Counted from the stretch's first letter, positions 1 through 5,904 are shown. The stretch is 5,904 nucleotides of DNA from Deltaproteobacteria bacterium (GCA_019313025.1 JAFDCA010000104.1:1-5904), one strand, 5' to 3'. Translations and numbers: made by a program. Notes: generated by a model not told the origin, from the sequence alone.

Positions 1-473
1 GTCTGAATCCAGTCGGCAACGATGACTTCAAACCCTAAATTTTGGGCGTAGGTTTTTAAAAGATCTAAATCTCCTTCACGATTTTTTCCAAAGGTATAAT
101 CTTTACCCACGACAATGGCTCTCATACCGATTGATTTTAACAGGATATCTTCCACAAATGTCTTGGCCGATATTGCTGCAAATTCCTTGGTAAAGGGGAT
201 GCAGATCAAAACATCAACACCTGATTTTTCAATGAGCTCGATTTTTTGTTCATAGAGCGTGATGAGGGGCAAATGCCCGTTTTGTTTTAAAACACGAACA
301 GGATGAGGTTCAAAGGTCATCACGATCGAAGTGCCGCCAAGGATTTCAGCCTTTTCGACCACCTCATGAAAAAGCGCTTGATGTCCGATGTGGACACCAT
401 CGAAATTGCCAATGGTAATCACGGCGTTTTTATATGGTTTTTCAATTTTATCAATATGTTCGATGAGTTCCAT
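1..473 (-). CDS. ribF: RibF, bifunctional riboflavin kinase / FMN adenylyltransferase (partial, N-terminal 157 residues)
   Basis: The protein phosphorylates riboflavin to FMN and then adenylates FMN to FAD, in the cytoplasm. Only the N-terminal adenylyltransferase (FAD synthetase) domain is visible; the C-terminal riboflavin kinase domain lies beyond position 1. The nucleotide-binding motif GNFDGVHIGH is at residues 22-31, TFEPHP at 53-58, and VVGKDYTFGKNREGD at 121-135, all in family order and spacing. The ATG at 471-473 is chosen because it places the GNFDGVH motif about 20 residues from the N-terminus, as is usual for RibF. A modest GGGA Shine-Dalgarno sits about 10 bases upstream. The frame stays open to the window edge with no breaks. 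The gene is divergent from the tRNA-Leu gene, and a good sigma70-type promoter lies 50-80 bp upstream. No FMN riboswitch is visible in the short leader. Identification is firm; family motifs are recalled, not searched. Confidence 0.96.
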   Translation of the reverse strand, partial: MELIEHIDKIEKPYKNAVITIGNFDGVHIGHQALFHEVVEKAEILGGTSIVMTFEPHPVRVLKQNGHLPLITLYEQKIELIEKSGVDVLICIPFTKEFAAISAKTFVEDILLKSIGMRAIVVGKDYTFGKNREGDLDLLKTYAQNLGFEVIVADWIQ

Positions 474-503
474 TTTAATTTTTCCCGTTGACGAATATCG
501 GCC

Positions 504-529
504 TTGACAAAAACAAAAAAAAATATAAT
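504..529 (+). promoter_or_regulatory. Putative promoter of tRNA-Leu
   Basis: A perfect TTGACA (504-509) and a perfect TATAAT (524-529) face the tRNA gene, but the spacer is only 14 bp of almost pure A, shorter than the usual 16-18. Transcription would start near 536, about 38 nt before the tRNA. No other -35/-10 pair this good is seen upstream of the tRNA. The short spacer lowers confidence that both hexamers are used together. Confidence 0.5.
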
Positions 530-553
530 AGAGTACTCTTTGGATTAAATCAA
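525..553 (-). promoter_or_regulatory. Putative sigma70 promoter of ribF
   Basis: On the minus strand TTGATT (553-548) and TATTAT (530-525) are separated by exactly 17 bp, close to the sigma70 consensus. Transcription would start near 518, giving a leader of about 45 nt before the ribF ATG at 473. The -10 element overlaps the -10 of the oppositely directed tRNA promoter almost base for base. Confidence 0.6.
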
Positions 554-573
554 TCTTAAATGATGCTATAAAT

Positions 574-657
574 GCCGAAGTGGCGGAATTGGTAGACGCG
601 CTAGGTTCAGGGTCTAGTGGGGGTTTCTCCGTGGGAGTTCGAGTCTCCCCTTCGGCA
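574..657 (+). tRNA. tRNA-Leu(CAG)
   Basis: This is a class II tRNA that folds completely. The acceptor stem is GCCGAAG (574-580) with CTTCGGC (650-656), discriminator A657. The D-arm carries the GGTAGACGCG wording typical of bacterial leucine tRNAs. The anticodon stem is CTAGG (601-605) with TCTAG (613-617), closed by a G-U pair, and the loop TTCAGGG places anticodon CAG at 608-610, which reads CUG codons. A long variable arm follows, then the T-arm GGGAG (633-637), TTCGAGT and CTCCC (645-649). The 3' CCA is not encoded (A657 is followed by CTC), so CCA must be added by nucleotidyltransferase. The gene stands alone between its own promoter and terminator. Confidence 0.97.
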
Positions 658-681
658 CTCCTCAGTAAAAATGATTTAATT

Positions 682-724
682 AAGCCCTTATCCTTAAATC
701 TATAGTAAGGAGGGGCTTTTTTTT
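682..724 (+). terminator. Rho-independent terminator after tRNA-Leu
   Basis: Inverted arms pair AGCCC (683-687) with GGGCT (713-717) and, internally, TCCTTA (691-696) with TAAGGA (706-711), with small internal bulges. The stem runs directly into eight T residues (717-724). It lies 25 bp past the tRNA 3' end and would end its transcript. Confidence 0.88.
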
Positions 725-1016
725 CTTCTCGGGTTGTTTTGCTGGTTTAAAGAACTATCTTGTTGAAAACAAACTCGACAACCTCTAATTTAAACCACTT
801 TCCTTGATTTTCAAGGGGTTAAATATTTTTTTATTTTTTAAGTGCTGAAATGGTGAAGTACTAAAGAGTGTTTATATTGAAATCATAAACGTAAAAATAA
901 ACGTCATCTTTACAGGCACGGCCAACAAGAACAAGATGGGTATTAAAAAAATAAAAAGCTTTCGGGTTACTTGGTCGATTTATCGCATCGTTCATGACGA
1001 TGCTGGTGATCAAACT
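725..1016. other. Non-coding stretch between tRNA-Leu and the epimerase gene
   Basis: About 290 AT-rich bases with no convincing gene on either strand. It holds several inverted repeats: GGTTGT (732-737) with ACAACC (778-783), GGTTTAAA (744-751) with TTTAAACC (789-796), and CCTTGA (802-807) with TCAAGG (811-816). The last, a 6-bp stem with a 3-base loop, is followed by GGTTAAATA and then T-rich DNA, so it could be a second weak terminator or part of a small RNA. No clear promoter for the downstream gene was found. Confidence 0.5.
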
Positions 1017-1025
1017 GAGGAGGAA
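1017..1025 (+). promoter_or_regulatory. Shine-Dalgarno fixing the epimerase start
   Basis: GAGGAGGAA is a near-perfect Shine-Dalgarno whose GGAGG core ends 9 bases before the ATG at 1033. It selects that ATG over an upstream in-frame ATG at 994, which has no ribosome-binding site and would add 13 residues unlike the family N-terminus. Confidence 0.85.
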
Positions 1026-1032
1026 CATAACC

Positions 1033-1932
1033 ATGAAGATATTCATTTCAGGAGGAACCGGTTTTGTGGGCACCAACCTGGCCCGATATTTTTTAAGGGA
1101 AGGGCATGAGGTTATTGCCGCCGGCACATCCTCTGCCCATAAAAGTCTCAGTCATGACAATTTTCGCTACATATCGGCGGATACCACGGAAAAAGGACCA
1201 TGGCAGGATTCAATGAATGATGTTGATGTGTTGATCAATCTTGCCGGTCGAACGATTTTCAACCGTTGGAGCGAGCGATATAAAAAGCAAATATACAACA
1301 GCCGTATTCTTACCACACGCAACCTGATAGAAGCCATACCCGGCCATAAAGAAATCGTACTTTGCAACGCTTCTGCTGTGGGATATTATGGTGACAGGGC
1401 CGAAGAAATTCTAAACGAGGAGGCACTTCCGGGGAGTGATTTTCTGGCAACGGTTTCTATTGATTGGGAGAAAGAAGCGTTTCTGGCGGAAAAAAAGGGT
1501 GCCAGGGTTGTTGCAATGCGTTTTGGTGTGGTTTTGGGAAAAGACGGAGGTGCTTTGGCTAAAATGATTCCAGCGTTTAAATCTTTTGCCGGCGGTCCCT
1601 TGGGAAGCGGGGATCAATGGTTTCCATGGATTCATTTGGATGATCTTATGTCAGCAGTGATGTTTGTTCTTGAACATCAGGAGATAACAGGACCTGTAAA
1701 CTTTTGTGCACCGAATCCCGTCAGAAATCGCGATTTTGCCAAAACACTCGGTAAAGTTCTGGGCAGGCCTTCTTTCTTGAGAGCGCCATCTTTTATGATT
1801 CGGACCCTTTTGGGAGAAATGGGAACGATTGTAATGAGCAGCCAGCGAGTGGTTCCGGATAAACTCCTAAAAAACGGTTTTGAATTCCAGTATCCGGATA
1901 TTGAAAAGACGCTTTATAATCTAATAAAATAA
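1033..1932 (+). CDS. TIGR01777-type NAD(P)-dependent epimerase (SDR family, YfcH-like)
   Basis: This 299-residue protein is an atypical/extended short-chain dehydrogenase with a Rossmann fold, of the TIGR01777 (E. coli YfcH, eukaryotic SDR39U1) group. The substrate is unknown for the family. The dinucleotide-binding glycine motif GGTGFVG is at residues 7-13, right after the first beta strand, and confirms the chosen start. Family signatures follow in order: VLINLAG (66-72), SAVGYYG (114-120), DFLATVSIDWEKEA (136-149), RFGVVLGKDGGALAKM (163-178), GGPLGSGDQWFPWIHLDDL (187-205) and the C-terminal SSQRVVPDKLL (269-279). Length matches the usual 295-305. No signal peptide or membrane segment is seen, so it should be cytoplasmic. 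It is transcribed alone and converges on the zinc-ribbon gene, with only 25 bp between stop codons and no clear terminator. Family assignment is firm; biochemical role is not known. Confidence 0.94.
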   Translation: MKIFISGGTGFVGTNLARYFLREGHEVIAAGTSSAHKSLSHDNFRYISADTTEKGPWQDSMNDVDVLINLAGRTIFNRWSERYKKQIYNSRILTTRNLIEAIPGHKEIVLCNASAVGYYGDRAEEILNEEALPGSDFLATVSIDWEKEAFLAEKKGARVVAMRFGVVLGKDGGALAKMIPAFKSFAGGPLGSGDQWFPWIHLDDLMSAVMFVLEHQEITGPVNFCAPNPVRNRDFAKTLGKVLGRPSFLRAPSFMIRTLLGEMGTIVMSSQRVVPDKLLKNGFEFQYPDIEKTLYNLIK

Positions 1933-1957
1933 ATATTTAAGATTCGCTGAATTAGAC

Positions 1958-2452
1958 TTAAAGGTCATAGAGCGTTTCATCCTTGAAAGGTTCTTTGCGT
2001 TCTGTTTTGTGTCGCACGCCTTTTTTGCCGGAAAGGGAAAACGGGTCTTCTTCTTCGAGGATATCTCCCAGTTCAGCTTCAACCTGTTCCGGATCTTCAC
2101 CTTTTTCCATCCGTCTTAACGCCTCATCCATCCCGTCTCCAAGTTTAATTCCGGTCATATCGGAAAGCTTTCGCATCAGATTAGCGGCCTGTTTGGGATC
2201 ATCCTCATTGATTCTATCTGCTTCACTGGCCAGCATTTGCATGGCACGTTCCATTTGATTTTCGTTAAAAGGAAGATCCTCCATCTCGCCGTCTTCTTTG
2301 GCACGCCCAGTAAAGGCAACCCAGGATATCTGTCTTGAAAGCGTTTTTGTTTTGCACTTCGGACATTTGGGTTTTTTGGTTGTATTAACGGTTTTTGAAA
2401 AAAAGTTAAACAGCGTGTTGCAGTCATCGCAATAAAACTCATAGATCGGCAT
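1958..2452 (-). CDS. FmdB-type zinc-ribbon protein with acidic C-terminal tail
   Basis: This 164-residue protein opens with MPIYEFYCDDC, the hallmark of the FmdB family. Four cysteines (C8, C11, C30, C33), as CxxC-18-CxxC, form a small zinc ribbon over residues 1-45. The founding members were named regulators of formamidase/amidase expression, but the function of most members is not established. Residues 50-164 are unlike the minimal FmdB domain: a mostly helical, strongly acidic region with runs such as ILEEEDPF, ending in a basic then acidic tail. Usual FmdB proteins are about 60-110 residues, so this is a long form. The start is supported by GAGGTGA (2463-2457) six bases before the ATG. 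The glnS terminator upstream suggests it has its own promoter. No signal peptide is seen. The zinc-ribbon call is firm; any regulatory role is guesswork. Confidence 0.87.
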   Translation of the reverse strand: MPIYEFYCDDCNTLFNFFSKTVNTTKKPKCPKCKTKTLSRQISWVAFTGRAKEDGEMEDLPFNENQMERAMQMLASEADRINEDDPKQAANLMRKLSDMTGIKLGDGMDEALRRMEKGEDPEQVEAELGDILEEEDPFSLSGKKGVRHKTERKEPFKDETLYDL

Positions 2453-2488
2453 AATTTCACCTCATTTCAATTATTTTTTGTATTGAAA

Positions 2489-2509
2489 ACCTGGTCCAGT
2501 TAGCCAGGT
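2489..2509 (-). promoter_or_regulatory. Hairpin in the leader of the zinc-ribbon gene
   Basis: ACCTGG (2489-2494) and CCAGGT (2504-2509) are perfect inverted arms around a 9-base loop. Read on the minus strand the stem is followed by only four T, then C, about 37 bp before the ATG. It could be a weak terminator or attenuator, a protein-binding site, or chance. Confidence 0.4.
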
Positions 2510-2546
2510 CAGAGATAAATGGTTCTGCCTGAAGAATTGATAGAAG

Positions 2547-2751
2547 AGTTTGAAGTGAACTAAAGTTTGAAGTGAGCTACATCTGCCAAAGATCGGTGGC
2601 GGATAAAGTTAAGGAATTCGATCTATAATATAAAATCAGTGGCTTCCGGCTCGTAGAGCCTACAGCTCGGAGAGAGGGAAGCGATACCATAACTTCCCCG
2701 TTTAGTACGGGATAAATAGTCACTTTAGATCACTTTAGACACTTTTAACTT
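2547..2751. repeat. MITE-like block with imperfect inverted AAGTGA/CTAAAGT ends
   Basis: The left end is a tandem pair AGTTTGAAGTGAACTA (2547-2562) and AGTTTGAAGTGAGCTA (2564-2579), 15 of 16 identical. The right end is CACTTTAGAT (2721-2730), CACTTTAGAC (2731-2740) and a third degenerate copy to 2751; its reverse complement uses the same words (AAGTG, CTAAAGTGA, CTA). The two ends are therefore roughly inverted and enclose about 140 bp rich in hairpins. There is no open reading frame inside. It resembles a non-autonomous mobile or repeated element, but no flanking target-site duplication was found. Confidence 0.45.
2642..2711. other. Cluster of nested and competing hairpins
   Basis: GCTTCC (2642-2647) can pair with GGAAGC (2677-2682), enclosing a tight hairpin GGCTC-GTA-GAGCC (2648-2660). 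The same GGAAG (2677-2681) can instead pair with CTTCC (2693-2697), so the two folds exclude each other. A separate perfect hairpin CCCGT-TTAGT-ACGGG occupies 2697-2711. The stems work on either strand. No gene is expressed from it in an obvious way, as it lies beyond the glnS terminator. Confidence 0.45.
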
Positions 2752-2764
2752 ATACGATGTTAAC

Positions 2765-2787
2765 AAAAATGCCCATTTCAGGGGCAG
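2765..2787 (-). terminator. Rho-independent terminator of glnS
   Basis: On the minus strand TGCCC (2786-2782) and GGGCA (2774-2770) form a 5-bp GC-rich stem around a 7-base loop, followed by five T (2769-2765). It begins about 32 bp after the glnS stop codon. The stem is short but the position and T-run are right. Confidence 0.68.
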
Positions 2788-2817
2788 ACCAAAACCTAAT
2801 CCTTTATACCAAGATTG

Positions 2818-4512
2818 TTACGGTTGTTTCTTTCGTATTTTCGCCCACGTATCACGCAATGTCACTGTACGGTTGAATACCAGTGCGTTTTCAGAAGAAT
2901 CTACGGAATCCACACAAAAATATCCGAGCCTTTCGAACTGGTATCTACTGCCCGATGATGCGCCTTTTAGGCCGGGCTCGACAAAAAAAGGATATATCTT
3001 CAGAGAATTTGGATTCAAATGTGTTTTAAAATCAACATGTTTTTCTTCATCAGGATTTTCTTTTACAAACAGATGATCATACAAACGCGCCTCGGCTTTG
3101 ATGGCGTGGGAGGCCGAAACCCAGTGTAACGTTGCTTTGACTTTGCGTCCATCCGGAGATGAGCCGCCACGTGTCGCCGGGTCATAGGTGCAGTGAAGTT
3201 CAATGATCTGGCCGGTCTCTTGATCTTTAACAATGTCTACACAGGTGATAAAATATGCATAACGTAATCGCACTTCACGACCGGGGGCAAGGCGGAAGAA
3301 CTTTTTGGGGGGATCTTCCATAAAATCATCCTGTTCGATGTAAATGATGCGTGAAAAAGGAATTTTCCGTGTGCCCATTGATAAGTCTTCGGGATTGTTC
3401 AGCGCGTCGAGTTCTTCGACTTGATCTTCTGGATAATTATCGATAACCACCCGAAGCGGTTCCAGAACCCCCATCACCCGTGGTGCCCGCTTGTTCAGGT
3501 CCTCCCGTATGCTGAACTCAAGCAGAGCGATGTCCACCGTACTGTCCCGCCGGGCAACACCAATGCGTTCACAAAAATTACGGATCGATTCCGGTGTATA
3601 GCCGCGTCGGCGAAGTCCGCTGATGGTCGGCATTCGAGGATCATCCCATCCGGACACATGTGCCCCTCTGACCAGTTCCACGAGCTTTCGTTTGCTCAAA
3701 ACTGTATAGCTAAGATTAAGGCGTGCAAACTCAATTTGCTGGGGATGACAATCCACGTCCAGTTCATCGAGTATCCAGTCATACAATTGACGATTATTTT
3801 CAAATTCCAGAGTGCACAGAGAATGGGTAATTCCTTCTATAGAGTCTGAAAGGCAATGGGCAAAATCATACATGGGATAAATACACCACGTATCTCCGGT
3901 TCTGTGATGCGGGATTTTTCGAATCCGATAGAGCGTTGGATCTCGCATCACCACGTTTGGCGAGGCCATGTCGATTTTAGCGCGGAGAACATGAGCGCCG
4001 TCCTCGAATTCTCCGGCCCGCATCCGCTTGAACAAATCCAGGTTTTCTTCCGCGGATCGTGAACGAAAAGGGCTTTCGGTACCCGGCTCGGTCAACGTTC
4101 CCCGAGTTTCCCTGATTTCCTCGGTATTCAGGCTGCACACATAGGCTTTACCCGTTTTGATCAACTGTATAGCATATTCATAAAGTTGTTCGAAATAGTC
4201 AGATGCATAAAAAACTCGATCCTCCCAATTATACCCCAGCCATCGAACATCTTCTTTTATCGATTCCACATATTCAACTTCTTCTTTGCTGGGATTGGTA
4301 TCGTCGAATCGCAAATTACAAAGCCCCCCTTCATTTTCTTCGGCAATGCCGAAATTGAGACAGATGGATTTTGCGTGTCCGATGTGAAGATAACCGTTCG
4401 GTTCCGGTGGAAAGCGAGTCACAACAAGACCCTCATTTTTATTGTTTTTTAGATCTTCGGCAATAATATTCCGGATAAAGTTAGAAGCAGGTGTTGACTC
4501 GGGTTTGGTCAT
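2818..4512 (-). CDS. glnS: Glutaminyl-tRNA synthetase (GlnRS)
   Basis: This 564-residue class I synthetase attaches glutamine to tRNA-Gln in the cytoplasm using ATP; E. coli GlnRS has 554 residues. The N-terminal Rossmann domain carries [15 protein letters not shown] (residues 35-49) with the HIGH signature at 43-46, then FDDTNP (69-74). The KMSKS-class loop is LSKRK (272-276), followed by the GlnRS-specific stretch [20 protein letters not shown] (288-307). The beta-barrel anticodon-binding region fills roughly residues 340-550. An upstream ATG at 4605 would add 31 hydrophobic residues unlike any GlnRS and encoded by repeat DNA. The ATG at 4512, with GGAG (4524-4521) nine bases ahead, gives the normal N-terminus ending in NFIRNII. 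gltX lies 205 bp upstream on the same strand and the two may be co-transcribed. A terminator follows. No breaks or missing motifs. Confidence 0.97.
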   Translation of the reverse strand: MTKPESTPASNFIRNIIAEDLKNNKNEGLVVTRFPPEPNGYLHIGHAKSICLNFGIAEENEGGLCNLRFDDTNPSKEEVEYVESIKEDVRWLGYNWEDRVFYASDYFEQLYEYAIQLIKTGKAYVCSLNTEEIRETRGTLTEPGTESPFRSRSAEENLDLFKRMRAGEFEDGAHVLRAKIDMASPNVVMRDPTLYRIRKIPHHRTGDTWCIYPMYDFAHCLSDSIEGITHSLCTLEFENNRQLYDWILDELDVDCHPQQIEFARLNLSYTVLSKRKLVELVRGAHVSGWDDPRMPTISGLRRRGYTPESIRNFCERIGVARRDSTVDIALLEFSIREDLNKRAPRVMGVLEPLRVVIDNYPEDQVEELDALNNPEDLSMGTRKIPFSRIIYIEQDDFMEDPPKKFFRLAPGREVRLRYAYFITCVDIVKDQETGQIIELHCTYDPATRGGSSPDGRKVKATLHWVSASHAIKAEARLYDHLFVKENPDEEKHVDFKTHLNPNSLKIYPFFVEPGLKGASSGSRYQFERLGYFCVDSVDSSENALVFNRTVTLRDTWAKIRKKQP

Positions 4513-4540
4513 ATTTAAAACTCCATTGTCTGTAAACCAG

Positions 4541-4651
4541 AAATTAGGAAAGAGAAAAGAGGGAAGAGACAAAGGGAAACCATGGATGAACACGAATAAA
4601 AACAAATAATGGTTATCTATTTTCTAATTCCTAATTCCTATTTTCTAAAAT
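4541..4651. repeat. Paired, inverted arrays of a degenerate 7-bp repeat
   Basis: Positions 4541-4568 read on the plus strand as four heptads AAATTAG, GAAAGAG, AAAAGAG, GGAAGAG. Positions 4617-4651 read as five heptads CTATTTT, CTAATTC, CTAATTC, CTATTTT, CTAAAAT, which on the minus strand are the same type of word (AAAATAG, GAATTAG). The arrays are thus inverted relative to each other. Inside them AACCAT (4578-4583) and ATGGTT (4609-4614) form a further inverted pair around a degenerate 10-bp repeat (GGATGAACAC, GAATAAAAAC). The whole can fold as a long imperfect hairpin. It fills most of the gltX-glnS gap and lies in the presumed glnS leader. Confidence 0.55.
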
Positions 4652-4701
4652 GAACTTTCGATAAAAAACCCTGATTTAACGATTACCAGCGCTTGATCTT
4701 C

Positions 4702-4727
4702 TAAACAATTATTTTTTCTATTGTTTA
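4702..4727. repeat. AT-rich inverted repeat over the gltX stop codon
   Basis: TAAACAAT (4702-4709) and ATTGTTTA (4720-4727) are perfect 8-bp arms around a 10-base loop, overlapping the last codons and the TAG stop of gltX. No T-run follows on the minus strand and the stem is AT-only apart from one pair, so it is a poor terminator. Confidence 0.35.
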
Positions 4728-5904
4728 TCAAAAAGTGCCGGAGCTTTGCGGAGGCGGTCCACCACACGACGCTGACCGATGGTGATTAAAATATCAAACA
4801 GCCCCGGGCCGGCCAGCTGGCCGGTCACAACGGTTCGGATGCCGTTGATCAATACGCCGGGCTTAATGTCGAGGGTGTTCGCCATATCGCGAATAACATT
4901 CTCGGCTTCTGAAGCTGTATAGTTTTGTAAACCTTCCAGACGATCCGCCAACATCGGAAGCCATTTCTGAAGCTGTGGATGCTTGACAATATTTTTTTTC
5001 AGAGCGCTGTCTTCGATGGGGAAATCATCTGAAAAATAGGCCCGACCCCGTGTGGCAAAATCAGTGGTCACATGAAACCGGCTTCGAATCAGTTAAATAA
5101 TATAAAAAAACCACTCGCGCTGGGTATTTTCATAGGCCGTTTCCCAGATTCCTTCTTTTTCCAGTTCCGCCCGAACATAAGGTTCGATCTGATCAACAGG
5201 CATGGTTCTCAGGTAATGGGCGTTGATGCTGATAGCTTTTGGATCGGTGAAATATTTTGGATCATCTTTTCTGACATCGAAGATGGAATTGGCACGATTG
5301 ATCCCCTGCAAAGAAAATGCCTCAATCAGTTCATCTTTTGAAAAAATTTCTCTCGATTCATGGGTTGCCCAACCTAAAAGAACCAAAAAATTTACCAATG
5401 CCCATGGCAAAAAACCGTGTTCTTTGTAAAAATGGACGGCCACAAGTTCACCATGTTTGCGCTTCGAAATCTTGGCTTTTTGGGGATCAAGCGTAAGCGA
5501 CATGTGGGCAAACTGAGGGATCGGTTCTCCCAGGGCTTGGTAGATCAAAATCTGCCGGTGTGTATTGGACAACCCGTCCTGTCCGCGAATAACATGGGTC
5601 ACCCGATCGCGGATATCATCAACGGCATTTGAAAGGAGATACAGCGGTTGACCATTGGAACGGACAACAACGAAGTCCTCGATATCTTCATATTTATATT
5701 CAATACTTCCATAAACGATGTCCTCAAAACGGATAGAGCCCTCGCCGTTTGGTACTTTCATCCGGATGGTGTAAGGAACTCCGGCGTTTTCCTTTTCTGT
5801 AACCTCGCCCGATGTCAACAGGCGGCAGGTACCGTCGTATTTCAACTCTTTTTTTTGTTTCAGGGCCTCCTGTCGCTTGGTTTCCAGTTCTTCTTTGGTG
5901 CAAA
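4718..5904 (-). pseudogene. gltX: Glutamyl-tRNA synthetase (GluRS), partial, with an in-frame TAA
   Basis: GluRS charges tRNA-Glu with glutamate. The 5' part is outside the window: the first whole codon (5902) encodes the Cys of CTKEELE, about residue 100 of the family, so HIGH is not seen. Visible in order are YDGTCR, THVIRGQDGLSNT (visible residues 102-114) and the KMSKS-class loop KISKRKHG (144-151, about 5473-5450), then the helical anticodon-binding region to the TAG at 4718-4720. After REWFFYII an in-frame TAA (5095-5093) occurs. The same frame then continues with LIRSRFHVTTDFATRGRAYF and 104 further residues of normal GluRS. No base is missing or extra relative to the family length (about 490). 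A GTG at 5071 could open the 3' part but has no ribosome-binding site. It could be a real nonsense mutation, a sequence error, or a gene read through. The gene family is certain; its functional state is not. Confidence 0.85.

Noticed and set aside
994..1032. Epimerase start at ATG 994
   Set aside because: The strong Shine-Dalgarno at 1017-1025 serves ATG 1033, and family N-termini begin with the MKIFISGGTGFVG-type strand.
861..1127. 88-residue minus-strand reading frame over the epimerase start
   Set aside because: It overlaps the well-supported gene antisense, has no ribosome-binding site and no family resemblance that I recognise.
2519..2563. Tiny plus-strand ORF MVLPEELIEEFEVN
   Set aside because: Only 14 codons, preceded directly by an in-frame stop, no clear Shine-Dalgarno, and its end lies in the tandem repeat. 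It may be a chance frame or a gene relic.
3421..3849. 142-residue plus-strand frame inside glnS
   Set aside because: Antisense shadow of glnS with no start signals and low-complexity, non-family sequence.
4513..4605. Longer glnS start at 4605 adding a hydrophobic leader
   Set aside because: The extension is encoded by the repeat region, has no family counterpart, and the ATG at 4512 has a good ribosome-binding site.
4541..4651. CRISPR array
   Set aside because: Units are 7 bp, degenerate and contiguous, without spacers of uniform length.
4718..5071. The C-terminal 117-residue GluRS piece as a separate gene starting at GTG 5071
   Set aside because: No Shine-Dalgarno precedes the GTG, and GluRS-like sequence continues upstream of it in the same frame (LIRSRFH), so it is the 3' part of one gltX.
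5093..5095. TAA reassigned to an amino acid
   Set aside because: The epimerase, zinc-ribbon and glnS genes in this window all end in TAA at the expected family length.
5093..5117. Frameshift or programmed slippage at the T7 run (TGG TTT TTT TAT) as the cause of the gltX break
   Set aside because: Both halves are already in the same frame. The -1 and +1 frames give non-GluRS residues and soon meet stops.

Overview
The window looks like ordinary chromosomal DNA from a Gram-negative bacterium of moderate GC content. The best guess is a Desulfobacterota (delta-proteobacterial sulfate-reducer type) genome or metagenome bin. That guess rests on three things: a GlnRS gene directly beside a GluRS gene, a FmdB-type zinc-ribbon gene with an acidic tail, and the wording of the RibF and GluRS sequences. 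It is inference from remembered family sequences; no search was possible.

Layout. Positions 1-473 (minus) hold the N-terminal part of ribF (FMN adenylyltransferase/riboflavin kinase). Its upstream region faces a tRNA-Leu(CAG) gene at 574-657 (plus). Between them lie two divergent sigma70-like promoters that share one -10 element. The tRNA is followed by a good Rho-independent terminator, then about 300 bp without a recognisable gene but with inverted repeats. A TIGR01777-type NAD(P)-dependent epimerase gene follows at 1033-1932 (plus). It converges, with only 25 bp between, on a small FmdB-type zinc-ribbon gene at 1958-2452 (minus). A 365 bp non-coding gap (2453-2817) contains a hairpin, a MITE-like block with inverted AAGTGA/CTAAAGT ends, several nested or competing hairpins, and the glnS terminator. 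glnS (2818-4512, minus) is complete. Upstream of it is a 205 bp gap holding two oppositely oriented arrays of a degenerate 7-bp repeat. Beyond that is gltX (4718-5904, minus, running off the window).

The most notable point is gltX. The reading frame is GluRS-like from the window edge to the end of the gene, but an in-frame TAA at 5093-5095 interrupts it where the family normally has a sense codon. No frame change is needed to join the two halves, so a single nonsense substitution (or a sequencing or assembly error) explains it. Three intact genes here (the epimerase, the zinc-ribbon gene and glnS) also end in TAA, so wholesale TAA reassignment is unlikely.

The genes are housekeeping functions: flavin cofactor synthesis, leucine decoding, and charging of tRNA-Glu and tRNA-Gln. 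I see no defence system, phage, transposase or CRISPR array. The interesting material is the broken gltX, the shared promoter and the repeat-rich intergenic regions.
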